This document shows positions 22,556 to 32,408 of a DNA stretch of 64,000 nucleotides, in pieces; the first letter of the stretch is position 1, and the number at the start of each line of letters is the position of its first letter. The translations under genes and the position numbers were made by a program. Below the pieces are notes generated by a model. It saw only the letters and a list, made by a program, of their open reading frames with translations, searched no databases and was not told the origin of the DNA. The stretch spans positions 32,291-96,290 of the forward strand of contig NZ_FOYZ01000014.1 of the NCBI RefSeq assembly GCF_900112775.1, read 5' to 3'. This stretch comes from Anaeromicropila populeti (lineage in GTDB: Bacteria; Bacillota; Clostridia; Lachnospirales; Lachnospiraceae).

Positions 22556-23437
22556 ATGCAGATACAATATAAGACCAGTAATTCATTTTATCATATTTTG
22601 TATAATGAAAATCGGACGGAAAAGGCTCAACTAGATGTAAGTGGTGAAGTGCCACTTATTACTTTTCCGGTTTTAAAACACCTTCCATTTCTAACACATG
22701 GTTTCTCAACAAGATTTGGCGGGGTCAGTGCAGGAGAATTCAGTACTTTAAATCTAAGTTTTCAAAGAGGAGATAGGGAAGAAGACGTAATAGAAAATTA
22801 TAACCGCATTTGCCGGACTCTAGGGGTAAAAACGGAGCAGTTAGTTTTTTCTGATCAAGTGCATGATACAAAAGTTGTCAAGGTTACTAAGAGTGACTGT
22901 CAGGGGACTCATCTGGTTCAAAGAAAGTTGATGGGAATTGACGGGTTGGTGACAGATGAACCAGGCGTTGTGTTATGTACTTCTTATGCAGACTGTGTTC
23001 CATTATTTTTTGTTGACAAAAAGAAAAAGGCCATAGGACTGTCTCACTCTGGCTGGAAGGGTACGGTAGGAAAAATAGGAAGGAAAACTGTAGAGGAAAT
23101 GGAAAAACAATTTGGCAGTGAAAAAGAAGACATAATTTGTGTCATTGGACCTTCTATTTGTTCCGATTGCTATGAGGTCAGTGAGGACGTCGCAGTACAA
23201 TTCCAAAATAGTTTTCAAAAGAACCAGTCTGATAAAATTATATATCCAAAAGGAAATGGAAAATACCAGTTGGATTTGTGGCTTGCGAACTGGTTTGTTC
23301 TATCAGAAGCTGGCATTTCTCCTGAAAACATTTGGATTTCAAGCATTTGCACTTGCTGTAATAAGGAATTACTATTTTCCCACAGAGCATCTCAGGGAAA
23401 GAGGGGAAACCTTTGTGGTTTTCTATCTATTCAGTAG
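22556..23437 (+). CDS. YlmD/YfiH (LACC1) family purine nucleoside-processing enzyme
   Basis: This 293-residue protein shows LTHGFSTRFGGVS, a zinc site made from CTSYADCVPLF and LSHSGWKGT, and CPSICSDCYEV-like (GPSICSDCYEV) and CTCCNKELLFSHR near the end. Members were called polyphenol oxidases but several act as purine nucleoside phosphorylase/adenosine deaminase enzymes. GTGAGGT precedes ATG 22556. Its last 15 bases overlap the end of the convergent prs gene. Confidence 0.88.
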   Translation: MQIQYKTSNSFYHILYNENRTEKAQLDVSGEVPLITFPVLKHLPFLTHGFSTRFGGVSAGEFSTLNLSFQRGDREEDVIENYNRICRTLGVKTEQLVFSDQVHDTKVVKVTKSDCQGTHLVQRKLMGIDGLVTDEPGVVLCTSYADCVPLFFVDKKKKAIGLSHSGWKGTVGKIGRKTVEEMEKQFGSEKEDIICVIGPSICSDCYEVSEDVAVQFQNSFQKNQSDKIIYPKGNGKYQLDLWLANWFVLSEAGISPENIWISSICTCCNKELLFSHRASQGKRGNLCGFLSIQ

Positions 23438-24580
23438 TTCCTGGATTTTATCAAGTGGATTTAAAATTTCATTTACAGAAGTATCATTGTTTAATGTATC
23501 AATAATAAGTGCAATGTATTTGCTTAAATCCACGCAGGTATAGTATGGCTTTTCCAGAAGTTCCTTTGAGCAATAGGAAAGATTGGTTGTAAAAATCCGA
23601 TCAATCAGTCCTTCTTCATAACAAGCATCGAATTTTGACAGACCCTCTGTAAAAAGTCCGTATGTAGCAGCAATGTATACTTTACGGGCTTTTCGTTTTT
23701 TTAGTTCCTTTGCAACGTCCAGCATACTTTCGCCAGAAGCAATCATGTCATCAACAATAAAGACCGCTTTTCCTTCAACAGAATTTCCTAGATACTCATG
23801 GGCAACGATTGGATTCTTCCCATTCACAATAACAGAGTAATCTCTTCGCTTATAAAACATACCCATGTCAACTCCAAGTACACCTGCATAATATACAGAA
23901 CGGGTCATGCCTCCCTCGTCTGGGCTAATAACCATCATATGTTCACTGTCAATCTGAATGGAAGGTTCTGACTCTATCAACGCACGGATAAACTGAAAGG
24001 AGGTATAAAAGTTGTCAAAACCTTGAATTGGAATCGCATTTTGAACCCGGGGATCATGGGCATCGAATGTAATAATGTTATCCACACCCATGGCAACTAA
24101 CTCTTGAAGAGCCAGCGCACAATCCAGTGATTCTAATTTACTTCGTCTATGCTGTCTGCTTTCATATAAAAAGGGCATAATAACATTAATTCGATGTGTC
24201 TGTCCACGGCAGGCCTGAATGATCCGCTTGACATCCTGAAAATGATCATCTGGTGATTTTCTATTGGTCTCCTGATTCATTGTATATGAAATAGTAGGAT
24301 TAACGGTATCTAATAAAATAAATAAATCCGTTCCACGAATGCTGTTCTTAATAACTGCTTTCGCTTCCCCACTTCCGAATCGGGGACATTCCGCCTGAAC
24401 TAAGTAACTGTCTGCATCATAACCTAAGATAGATAAATCTGTGTGAACGTCATTGAGCTGTTCCTTACGGGATGCTACTAAATGCTCATTTACCAAATCC
24501 CCCAGTTCTTTCGAACTATCCAATGCAATAAGTTTTAGTGGAGCCACAGGCATAGCTAGATTAAGTGGTCTCGTATACAT
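23423..24580 (-). CDS. prs: Ribose-phosphate pyrophosphokinase
   Basis: This 385-residue protein has tandem phosphoribosyltransferase-like domains. DAHDPRVQNA and the PRPP loop VFIVDDMIASGES are clear, and VISPDEGGMTRS matches the family flag region. It makes PRPP from ribose 5-phosphate and ATP for purine, pyrimidine, His and Trp synthesis. At 385 residues it is longer than the usual ~315, as in the long form found in many Clostridia. The ribosome site GGAGGT is just upstream of ATG 24580, and a promoter lies at 24655-24627. Its 3' end overlaps ylmD by 15 nt with no terminator visible between. Confidence 0.93.
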   Translation of the reverse strand: MYTRPLNLAMPVAPLKLIALDSSKELGDLVNEHLVASRKEQLNDVHTDLSILGYDADSYLVQAECPRFGSGEAKAVIKNSIRGTDLFILLDTVNPTISYTMNQETNRKSPDDHFQDVKRIIQACRGQTHRINVIMPFLYESRQHRRSKLESLDCALALQELVAMGVDNIITFDAHDPRVQNAIPIQGFDNFYTSFQFIRALIESEPSIQIDSEHMMVISPDEGGMTRSVYYAGVLGVDMGMFYKRRDYSVIVNGKNPIVAHEYLGNSVEGKAVFIVDDMIASGESMLDVAKELKKRKARKVYIAATYGLFTEGLSKFDACYEEGLIDRIFTTNLSYCSKELLEKPYYTCVDLSKYIALIIDTLNNDTSVNEILNPLDKIQELLNR

Positions 24581-24626
24581 TGAAAATTACCTCCAAAAAT
24601 TTGTTAGAATTTAATTAACTATAGAA

Positions 24627-24655
24627 TTTATAACATTATAAAATTAGTTAGTCAA
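24627..24655 (-). promoter_or_regulatory. Sigma-A promoter for prs
   Basis: On the minus strand TTGACT (24655-24650), 17-nt spacer, TATAAA (24632-24627), 47 nt before the prs start. Confidence 0.75.
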
Positions 24656-24694
24656 GTTTCCATGAATAAGTTTCCTAAAAAATACACATATACA

Positions 24695-24723
24695 TTGTGA
24701 TATTTCTACAATTAGGATATAAT
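24695..24723 (+). promoter_or_regulatory. Sigma-A promoter for the DUF512-der-plsY-gpsA operon
   Basis: TTGTGA (24695-24700), 17-nt spacer, TATAAT (24718-24723), 45 nt before the DUF512 gene and divergent from the prs promoter. Confidence 0.8.
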
Positions 24724-24767
24724 GGTATGGTGAAAGACTGATTTTAAAGAGAAATGGTGAAAAAAAC

Positions 24768-26075
24768 ATGAACAAACATAAAGTAAAGTGCATTGAGCCG
24801 GAAAGCATTGCAGAGGAAATGGAGATTGAACCAGGGGATGTACTTCTTCGAATAAATGACACAGAGATAAGAGATGTATTTGATTATCAGTATTTAATCA
24901 ATGATGAATTTATTACGGTGTTAATCGAAAAACCAGACGGTGAGCAGTGGGAAATGGAAATTGAGAAGGAATATGGAGAAGATTTGGGTATTGAATTTGA
25001 ACAGGGGCTGATGGATGAGTACAAATCCTGTTGTAACAAATGCATTTTCTGCTTTATTGACCAGATGCCTTCTGGAATGAGGGAAACCTTGTACTTCAAG
25101 GATGATGATGCCAGGCTGTCTTTTTTGCAGGGCAATTATATTACGTTAACCAATATGAAGGATTATGATATCGATCGTATTATTAAATATAAGTTATCAC
25201 CAGTAAACATTTCGATTCATACCACCAATCCAGATTTAAGAGCAAAAATGCTGCAAAACAGATTTGCAGGTGAGGCGTTAAAAAAGGTCAGACGGCTTTA
25301 TGAAAACGGAATTGAAATGAACAGTCAGATTGTATTGTGCAAAGGTATTAACGATGGAGCTGAACTGGAAAGAAGTATAAAGGATTTATCGGACATGCTG
25401 CCATACATGCAAAGTCTGTCCGTTGTGCCAATTGGAAAGACAAAGTATCGTGACCATCTTACGTATCTGGAGAAGTTCACGAAGGAAGATGCCATTACCG
25501 TTATTGATACGATTCATAAGTGGCAGAATAAATTACTAAAGGAGCATGGAACCAGATTTGTATTTGCTAGTGACGAGTGGTATCTGACTGCTGATAGATC
25601 CCTTCCTGGAGAAGAAGAATATGAGGGCTATGGACAGATTGAAAATGGTGTAGGAATGATTACCTCTCTTGAAACAGAATTTGAAGAATACTATAGTACT
25701 TTGACAGGAGATAATAGAGTGAAAAAGGTTTCTCTTGCCACTGGTGTTTTGGCAGCACCGATTATTGAAAAATTGTCAAAAAGAATTCAATTAAAGTATC
25801 CTGGAATTATCTGTAACGTCTATACTATTTACAATGATTTTTTTGGAAGAGATATTACAGTGGCTGGACTTCTGACAGGGCAGGATATAATAAAACAGTT
25901 AAAGGGAGAGGAATTAGGGGATTACCTGATTGTTCCTAATGTCATTTTCAGGTCAGGTGAAGAAGTACTGCTAGATGATTTATCAAAGAATGACTTGGAA
26001 AAGGCTTTACAAATAGAGATTCGTATTGTAAAATCAGACGGAACCTCTTTTATTGATACAATAGTAAATGATTAA
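24768..26075 (+). CDS. PDZ-radical SAM-DUF512 protein
   Basis: The 435 residues form an N-terminal PDZ-like part (SIAEEMEIEPGDVLLRIND), a radical SAM-like core with CCNKCIFCFIDQMPSGMR (Cys-rich cluster motif) and ISIHTTNP, and a C-terminal DUF512 domain from about residue 220. The family is conserved in Clostridia next to der; it is an iron-sulfur enzyme of unknown reaction. der follows 28 nt later, so a link to ribosome assembly is possible but inferred from position. Confidence 0.9.
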   Translation: MNKHKVKCIEPESIAEEMEIEPGDVLLRINDTEIRDVFDYQYLINDEFITVLIEKPDGEQWEMEIEKEYGEDLGIEFEQGLMDEYKSCCNKCIFCFIDQMPSGMRETLYFKDDDARLSFLQGNYITLTNMKDYDIDRIIKYKLSPVNISIHTTNPDLRAKMLQNRFAGEALKKVRRLYENGIEMNSQIVLCKGINDGAELERSIKDLSDMLPYMQSLSVVPIGKTKYRDHLTYLEKFTKEDAITVIDTIHKWQNKLLKEHGTRFVFASDEWYLTADRSLPGEEEYEGYGQIENGVGMITSLETEFEEYYSTLTGDNRVKKVSLATGVLAAPIIEKLSKRIQLKYPGIICNVYTIYNDFFGRDITVAGLLTGQDIIKQLKGEELGDYLIVPNVIFRSGEEVLLDDLSKNDLEKALQIEIRIVKSDGTSFIDTIVND

Positions 26076-26103
26076 AGAATAGAAATAAAAAGGACGAGAT
26101 AAA

Positions 26104-27429
26104 ATGAGCAAACCAATTGTAGCGATTGTTGGGCGGCCGAACGTAGGCAAGTCCACATTATTTAATGCTTTAGCAGGAGAGAAAATTTCGATTGTTGAAG
26201 ATTATCCCGGAGTTACCAGGGATCGTATTTATGCAGATGTAACATGGCTGAATTATCAGTTTACCATGATTGATACTGGTGGTATTGAGCCAGAGTCTAA
26301 GGACATGATGATTAGTTATATGAGAAAACAGGCTGAGATTGCCATTGAAACAGCAGATGTTATTATATTTTTAGTAGATGTAAGGCAAGGGTTAGTAGAT
26401 TCAGATTATAAAGTTGCAGATATGTTAAGAAAGTCTCACAAGCCAGTGGTACTTGCTGTTAATAAGGTTGATAATTTTGATAAGTTTATGGCTGATGTAT
26501 ATGAATTTTATAATTTGGGTATGGGTGATCCAATGCCAATTTCCTCAGCATCCAGACTTGGCATAGGTGATTTGCTGGATGAGGTTGTTAAGCACACCAT
26601 GCAGTTAGAGGGAGATGAGGAAGAAGATGAACGGCCACGAATTGCAATTGTAGGAAAACCAAATGTTGGGAAGTCTTCTATTATTAATAAATTACTTGGA
26701 GAAGACAGAGTTATTGTATCTGACATTGCTGGTACAACAAGAGATGCTGTGGATACGGCAGTAACCTATGAGGATAAGGAATTTGTTTTTATTGACACTG
26801 CTGGGTTAAGGCGTAAGAGTAAAATAAAAGAGGATTTAGAACGTTATAGTATTATACGTACAGTAGCAGCTGTGGAACGGGCAGACATAGTCATTCTTGT
26901 AATCGATGCCCAGGAAGGTGTAACAGAGCAGGATGCGAAGATAGCAGGAATAGCACACCAACGAGGCAAAGGTATTATTATAGCTGTAAACAAATGGGAT
27001 GCAATTGAAAAGGATGATAAAACCATTTATAAACATACAAAAAAGGTTCGTGAGGTATTGTCATTTATGCCGTATGCAGAAATCATGTTTATATCCGCGC
27101 TGACAGGACAAAGAATGTTTAAAATGTTTGAAATTATCGAAAATGTAATACAAAATCAGTCGTTGCGTATTCAGACAGGGGTGTTAAATGAAATCTTAAC
27201 AGAAGCAGTTGCAATGCAGCAGCCACCTTCTGATAAAGGAAAGCGGCTGAAAATTTACTATATGACACAGGTTGCAATTAAGCCTCCTACTTTTGTTATT
27301 TTTGTTAACAGTAAAGACTTGATGCATTTTTCTTATACTAGATACCTTGAAAATAAAATAAGAGAAGCTTTTGGATTTGGCGGAACATCGTTAAAATTTA
27401 TTGTTAGGGAAAGAAAGGAAAAGGAATAG
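26104..27429 (+). CDS. der: Ribosome biogenesis GTPase Der (EngA)
   Basis: This 441-residue protein has two tandem GTPase domains: [12 protein letters not shown] with DTGGIE and NKVD, then [12 protein letters not shown] with DTAGLRRKS and NKWD, followed by the KH-like C-terminal domain. Der is essential for 50S maturation. AAGGACGAG sets ATG 26104. The stop TAG is 1 nt before the plsY start. Confidence 0.98.
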   Translation: MSKPIVAIVGRPNVGKSTLFNALAGEKISIVEDYPGVTRDRIYADVTWLNYQFTMIDTGGIEPESKDMMISYMRKQAEIAIETADVIIFLVDVRQGLVDSDYKVADMLRKSHKPVVLAVNKVDNFDKFMADVYEFYNLGMGDPMPISSASRLGIGDLLDEVVKHTMQLEGDEEEDERPRIAIVGKPNVGKSSIINKLLGEDRVIVSDIAGTTRDAVDTAVTYEDKEFVFIDTAGLRRKSKIKEDLERYSIIRTVAAVERADIVILVIDAQEGVTEQDAKIAGIAHQRGKGIIIAVNKWDAIEKDDKTIYKHTKKVREVLSFMPYAEIMFISALTGQRMFKMFEIIENVIQNQSLRIQTGVLNEILTEAVAMQQPPSDKGKRLKIYYMTQVAIKPPTFVIFVNSKDLMHFSYTRYLENKIREAFGFGGTSLKFIVRERKEKE

Positions 27430-27430
27430 T

Positions 27431-28063
27431 ATGATTTTGAAACTAATTGCATGTATCGTAATCGGATATTTACTTGGTAGTTTTTCAACTGGATATGTAG
27501 TGGGAAAAATGAATCACATTAATATTCATGAGGAAGGCAGTGGGAACTCTGGTGCAACCAATGCGTTACGTACAATGGGGATAAAAGCAGGATTATTTAC
27601 TTTTTTGGGGGATTTGCTAAAAGGGCTACTCCCAGTAATTGTTGTTCGTATTCTATTTCATAAGCAGCCAGACATGGGAGTGTACTTTGGCTTAGTAATT
27701 GGACTAGCAGCCGTTCTTGGGCATAATTTTCCATTTTGGTTAAATTTTAAAGGTGGAAAAGGCATTGCGGTTACCTCCGCTGTAATTCTTGGAATTGCAG
27801 ACTGGAGAGTAACGCTGGTAGGGCTGATTTTGTTTATACTAATAGTGGCAAGTACCCGTTATGTTTCCTTAGGTTCCCTTATGGTAGCATGGTTATTGCC
27901 AGTTAATATGCTTTTATTCTGTAGAGACAGTGAGTACTTTTTACATATGCTGATAGTAAGTTTATTGTTTACACTGTTAGCTTATGTTAGACATGCAAGT
28001 AATATTAAGAGACTATTGAATGGAACAGAAAGAAAATTTGGAGTGAAATCAAAAAATAAATAG
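27431..28063 (+). CDS. plsY: Acyl-phosphate glycerol-3-phosphate acyltransferase PlsY
   Basis: This 210-residue membrane protein of about five helices has YLLGSFSTGYVVG, the GSGNSGATNALR motif and GHNFPFWLNFKGGKGIA. PlsY makes lysophosphatidic acid from acyl-phosphate and glycerol 3-phosphate at the membrane. ATG 27431 lies 1 nt after the der stop, with AAAGGAA upstream; the ATG at 27401 is inside der. The substrate-making gpsA follows. Confidence 0.96.
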   Translation: MILKLIACIVIGYLLGSFSTGYVVGKMNHINIHEEGSGNSGATNALRTMGIKAGLFTFLGDLLKGLLPVIVVRILFHKQPDMGVYFGLVIGLAAVLGHNFPFWLNFKGGKGIAVTSAVILGIADWRVTLVGLILFILIVASTRYVSLGSLMVAWLLPVNMLLFCRDSEYFLHMLIVSLLFTLLAYVRHASNIKRLLNGTERKFGVKSKNK

Positions 28064-28090
28064 AAAAGCTGGAAGTATGGAGGTTGTTAT

Positions 28091-29104
28091 ATGTATAAGG
28101 TGAGTTTATTAGGTGCTGGCAGCTGGGGAACTGCTCTGGCAATTCTGCTGGCAAATAATGGACACGAGGTTACTTTGTGGTCAGCACTACAAGACGAGGT
28201 CAAAATGTTGACTGAAAATCGGGAGCATATGGAAAGACTTCCAGGTATCAAGCTCCCAGATAATATTCTGGTTACAGCAGATGCAGAAAAAGCATGTTGT
28301 GATATGGATTTAATTGTGTTTTCGGTGGCGTCACCTTATGTAAGACAAACGGCACGAAATGTGAAAAAATATATAAAAGATGGACAAATCATTGTGAACG
28401 TGGCAAAAGGAATTGAAGATAATACGCTGCTAACATTAACAGAGATAATAAAAGAAGAGATTCCATTGGCAAATATAGCGGTGTTGTCTGGTCCAAGTCA
28501 TGCGGAGGAAGTAAGCAAAAGAATTCCTACTACAGTAGTGATTGGAGCAGAAACACAAAAAACAGCTTACTTTGCACAGGATATTTTTATGAGTGAAGTA
28601 TTCCGCGTATATACAAGTCCAGATATGATAGGAATTGAGCTGGGTGGCTCTCTGAAAAATGTAATAGCACTTGCGGCTGGTATTGTAGATGGATTAGATT
28701 ATGGAGACAATACGAAGGCAGCGTTAATGACTAGAGGGATTGCAGAAATGAGCAGGCTGGGCGTGGCAATGGGCGGAAAAATGGAGACATTTGCTGGCCT
28801 TTCTGGAGTTGGAGATTTGATTGTTACCTGCACCAGCAAGCATAGCAGAAACCGCAATGCAGGTTATCTAATTGGAAAAGGATATACCATGCAGGAAGCA
28901 ATGGATGAGGTGAAGCAGGTTGTAGAGGGTGTATATTCTGCGAAAGCGGCACTAGCATTAGCAAGAAAATATAACATTACAATGCCGATTGTTGAACAGA
29001 TTAATTTGGTTCTGTTTGAAAATAAATCTGCAAAAACAGCAGTATATGAATTATTATTAAGAGATAAAAGCAGAGAGTATTCCGCTTTGGAGTGGAAAGA
29101 ATAG
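28091..29104 (+). CDS. gpsA: Glycerol-3-phosphate dehydrogenase [NAD(P)+]
   Basis: This 337-residue protein shows the Rossmann motif LGAGSWGTALA, SGPSHAEEV, the catalytic region GGSLKNVIALAAG and GLSGVGDLIVTCTS. It reduces dihydroxyacetone phosphate to glycerol 3-phosphate, the substrate of the preceding PlsY. GGAGG sets ATG 28091. The order der-plsY-gpsA-spoIVA fits the related Bacillus arrangement. Confidence 0.98.
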   Translation: MYKVSLLGAGSWGTALAILLANNGHEVTLWSALQDEVKMLTENREHMERLPGIKLPDNILVTADAEKACCDMDLIVFSVASPYVRQTARNVKKYIKDGQIIVNVAKGIEDNTLLTLTEIIKEEIPLANIAVLSGPSHAEEVSKRIPTTVVIGAETQKTAYFAQDIFMSEVFRVYTSPDMIGIELGGSLKNVIALAAGIVDGLDYGDNTKAALMTRGIAEMSRLGVAMGGKMETFAGLSGVGDLIVTCTSKHSRNRNAGYLIGKGYTMQEAMDEVKQVVEGVYSAKAALALARKYNITMPIVEQINLVLFENKSAKTAVYELLLRDKSREYSALEWKE

Positions 29105-29176
29105 TTCTACTTCAGATTCCCCTTGCATATATTTTACAGATGACTAAGTCACGTGAATATACGGAAGGGGATTTTT

Positions 29177-30652
29177 ATGGACAATTTTGATGTATATAAT
29201 GATATTTCAGAGCGGACAAATGGGGAAATATACATAGGGGTGGTAGGACCTGTGAGAACCGGTAAGTCAACGTTTATTAAAAGATTTATGGATTTACTGG
29301 TTATTCCAAATATAGAGGATGTACATAGCAAAGAGCGTGCGATTGATGAACTTCCACAAAGTGCGGCCGGGAAAACCATTATGACAACGGAACCAAAATT
29401 TATTCCAAAGGAAGCAACGGAAATACGGATATCAGATGATAAAAAGGTAAATATCCGCTTAATTGATTGTGTTGGGTATATGGTTGAAGGAGCCCAGGGG
29501 CATATTGAGAATGAGCAGGAACGGATGGTGAAAACACCTTGGTTTGAACATGAAATTCCGTTTACGGAGGCAGCAGAGTTAGGTACGAAAAAAGTAATTA
29601 ATGACCATTCTACCATTGGGTGTGTGATTACAACAGATGGAAGCTTTGGAGATATTCCAAGAGAAGGTTATCTGGCCGCAGAGGAAAAAACCATCAGTGA
29701 ATTAAAAAAGCTGGGAAAACCATTTATTGTATTATTAAATACCAACCGTCCATATTCTGAGGATACCATCCGGATGGGAGAAGCGATGGAGGAGAAATAC
29801 GATGTAACGGTTCTCCCAGTCAATTGCGAGCAGCTTCGTAAAGATGATGTTACAAAAATAATGGAGCGTGTATTATCTGTTTTTCCAATTGCTCAAATTG
29901 ACTTTTATATGCCTAAGTGGGTAGAGATGTTAACAGAGGATCATCCTTTGAAGCAGGATTTGATTAAAAGTATCAAAGATGTGCTGAAGAAATTGTCTTT
30001 GATTAAAGATGTAAATTACGAAAATATGGGGATAGACAGTGAATACATGAAAAAACTGAAGTTAGATGAAATTGATATGAAAACAGGTCATATTAATATT
30101 ACTATCGAATTTGACGACAGATACTATTACCAGATTTTAAGTGAACTGATTGGGGAAACGATTTCGGGTGAATATGAGTTTATTTCTAAAATAAAGGAAT
30201 TGGCAGAGAAAAAGCATGAGTATGCCAAGGTTGGGAATGCCTGTGCTGATGTCAGAATAAAAGGCTACGGAGTAGTAACCCCTTCGATGGGTGAAATTAC
30301 AATTGAGGAGCCTGAGATTATAAAACATGGCAATAAGTATGGAGTAAAAATTAAAGCGACAGCACCTTCTATCCATATGATTAATGCCAATATTGAAACG
30401 GAAATAGCTCCGATTGTAGGAAGTGAGGAGCAAGCAGCGGATTTAATTCAGTATATTAATGATAATTCAAAGGATGAACCAAGTGGGATATGGGAAACTA
30501 ATATTTTTGGGAAATCCATTCAGCAGCTTGTGGAAGAAGGAATCAATAATAAAATTAATAAACTGACAGATGAAAGCCAGATGAAATTGCAGGAAACAAT
30601 TCAGAAGGTTATTAATGACAGTAATGGTGGCCTTGTGTGTATCATTATATAG
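29177..30652 (+). CDS. spoIVA: Stage IV sporulation protein A
   Basis: This 491-residue protein starts MDNFDVYNDISERTNGEIYI and has a Walker A motif GPVRTGKSTFIKRFMDL, typical of SpoIVA, an ATPase that polymerises on the forespore surface and forms the coat basement layer. ATG 29177 has GGAAGGGG upstream; the frame is open to 29153 without support. It shows that the organism belongs to an endospore-forming lineage. Expression in the mother cell by sigma-E is expected, but I do not see a convincing sigma-E promoter in the 72-nt gap. Confidence 0.98.
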   Translation: MDNFDVYNDISERTNGEIYIGVVGPVRTGKSTFIKRFMDLLVIPNIEDVHSKERAIDELPQSAAGKTIMTTEPKFIPKEATEIRISDDKKVNIRLIDCVGYMVEGAQGHIENEQERMVKTPWFEHEIPFTEAAELGTKKVINDHSTIGCVITTDGSFGDIPREGYLAAEEKTISELKKLGKPFIVLLNTNRPYSEDTIRMGEAMEEKYDVTVLPVNCEQLRKDDVTKIMERVLSVFPIAQIDFYMPKWVEMLTEDHPLKQDLIKSIKDVLKKLSLIKDVNYENMGIDSEYMKKLKLDEIDMKTGHINITIEFDDRYYYQILSELIGETISGEYEFISKIKELAEKKHEYAKVGNACADVRIKGYGVVTPSMGEITIEEPEIIKHGNKYGVKIKATAPSIHMINANIETEIAPIVGSEEQAADLIQYINDNSKDEPSGIWETNIFGKSIQQLVEEGINNKINKLTDESQMKLQETIQKVINDSNGGLVCIII

Positions 30653-30694
30653 TCAGACAGGTTAAGAATGGCGTGGTGAAATGTAATTAATTGT

Positions 30695-30736
30695 AAGAGG
30701 TATTATTCGAGTATTGTAGAATAATATCTCTTTTTG
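30695..30736 (+). terminator. Rho-independent terminator after spoIVA
   Basis: AGAGGTATTATTC and GAATAATATCTCT pair with one wobble around a 10-nt loop, followed by TTTTTG. Confidence 0.85.
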
Positions 30737-30830
30737 TGCTATAATAAAAATAGAGAATTTATATAAAGTGCGCATGTTTTTGGGACAAGCAGATTGATTA
30801 CATTATTTTAAAAGAAAGTATGACACATTG

Positions 30831-30859
30831 TTGACAAAAACTAGAATAATTGCTATAAT
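30831..30859 (+). promoter_or_regulatory. Consensus sigma-A promoter for the NlpC/P60 gene
   Basis: TTGACA (30831-30836), 17-nt spacer, TATAAT (30854-30859) with an extended TGC. Both boxes are exact, so strong constitutive expression is expected. The 300-nt gap 30653-30952 holds this and the terminator only. Confidence 0.92.
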
Positions 30860-30952
30860 AAGTACGTAATAAATTTAATACTTTTGTAACAATATTAAAA
30901 CGAAATTTTCAAATTGATGATAGAACCAAGAGATTATTTTAGGAGGCAGAAT

Positions 30953-32212
30953 ATGAAAAAGCACCTATGGATGATTGGCGTTGCAGGATTAACTGGCATT
31001 ACGCTATTAGCCATTTCAAATCTTAATGCATCTGTGATATCCACTGAGATTCCTATGGCAGGAATAGAGTTATCCCTAGATAAATATTATACCGCAGACC
31101 CGCTGAGCAGTCCGACACCGGCAGAGGAGGACAGCACTGATGTTATAGAGAATACGGAAAGTACTGATAATACAGTTGTTGTACCAGATGTGGAGGCTGA
31201 AGAAGCTGCGCAAGAAGAGGAAGAGACTACAGAAGAAGAGGTAGATATAAAAAGCCTTATTTCCAATATGAATTATGACAGATTAGGTATTGCAAAGGTT
31301 GACAACTATTTAAATATCCGGCAGAAGCCAAGTATGGATGCAAAAATTATTGGAAAGCTTCCTAAGGATGCAGGCTGCCATATATATAGTATTAAAAATG
31401 GATGGGCTAAGATTGTTTCAGGAAAAGTAACAGGATATGTATCCAGTGAATTTTTGGTTACAGATGAAGAGGCAGAACAGTATGCCCTTGAAGTTGGAAC
31501 GTTAGTAGCTACCGTTAATACAGAAACTTTGAATGCAAGATTTTTACCTAGTGTGGATTCTAGTATTTATACGCTGGTTCCAGTGGAAGAAGATTTGGAA
31601 GTAGTAAAGGAAGATTTGTCTAAAAAGTATATTACTTCATTTATAGAAAAGCATTTTTCAGGTGAGGATGAGAAATACATTGAAAATGTAGACCAGTCTG
31701 ACATGAATAAGCAATTAGAAGACTGGGTATGTGTTACAATTGATAATGAAAAAGTATTTGTGGCAAAGGAATTTGTTACGATTTCTTATCAGTTAAAGAA
31801 GGCTGTGTTTGTTGAAGAATTGGCAGAGGATGGTTCTAGCGGAGTATCTTCTCTACGGGCCAGGATGGTACAGTTTGCAAAACAATATTTAGGGAATAGG
31901 TATGTATATGGAGGAACCAGTTTGACAGGAGGAATTGATTGTTCTGGATTTATGATGAGAATCTATCAGAATTTTGGTTATTCTATTCCTAGAACGTCAG
32001 CAGCTCAAAGTTCTTATGCAAGAACAATTAGTGCTTCAGAAGCTAAGCCAGGAGATTTATTTTTCTATGGTAACGGAAGCCGGGTTTCCCATGTTGCTAT
32101 GTACATTGGTAATGGTCAGGTTATTCATGCAAGTAATCCGAAAAGTGGTATTAAGATTTCTAATGCTTACTATAGAACACCTATGAAGGTTGGAAGAATT
32201 ATTAATGATTAA
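30953..32212 (+). CDS. Secreted SH3b-NlpC/P60 peptidoglycan endopeptidase
   Basis: This 419-residue protein has a signal peptide (about 1-28), a Ser/Thr/Glu-rich acidic linker (about 45-100), an SH3b domain (DNYLNIRQKPSMDAKI), a second SH3-like part, and a C-terminal NlpC/P60 domain (about 300-419). The catalytic Cys is in GGIDCSGFMM and the His in SHVAMYIG, with a further His in QVIHASNP. It cuts stem peptides in the wall during growth or separation. ATG 30953 follows AGGAGGC; the ATG at 30914 has no such site. Confidence 0.93.
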   Translation: MKKHLWMIGVAGLTGITLLAISNLNASVISTEIPMAGIELSLDKYYTADPLSSPTPAEEDSTDVIENTESTDNTVVVPDVEAEEAAQEEEETTEEEVDIKSLISNMNYDRLGIAKVDNYLNIRQKPSMDAKIIGKLPKDAGCHIYSIKNGWAKIVSGKVTGYVSSEFLVTDEEAEQYALEVGTLVATVNTETLNARFLPSVDSSIYTLVPVEEDLEVVKEDLSKKYITSFIEKHFSGEDEKYIENVDQSDMNKQLEDWVCVTIDNEKVFVAKEFVTISYQLKKAVFVEELAEDGSSGVSSLRARMVQFAKQYLGNRYVYGGTSLTGGIDCSGFMMRIYQNFGYSIPRTSAAQSSYARTISASEAKPGDLFFYGNGSRVSHVAMYIGNGQVIHASNPKSGIKISNAYYRTPMKVGRIIND

Positions 32213-32222
32213 TTAAAATAGT

Positions 32223-32272
32223 AAAGATGTTTTCATCCAAAGCGTAACTGGCTGGGTGAAAGCATCTTTTTA
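32223..32272 (+). terminator. Rho-independent terminator after the NlpC/P60 gene
   Basis: AAAGATGTTTTCATCCA and TGGGTGAAAGCATCTTT form a 17-bp stem with two wobbles, then a T run. Confidence 0.92.
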
Positions 32273-32408
32273 TTTGCTGGGTAATTACTATTTAGAATAG
32301 CAAAACTCTTTTTCGAATGGCGGTTGAATTGAAGGAATAATTTATGTATAATGTACTATGCAATGGAGTCAGGGAAAACTGGAATTATTATGGAAGGGGA
32401 GAGATAGA

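Noticed and set aside
29105..29176. Sigma-E promoter before spoIVA
   Set aside because: A CATATATT box is present but no -35-like box at the right distance could be found.
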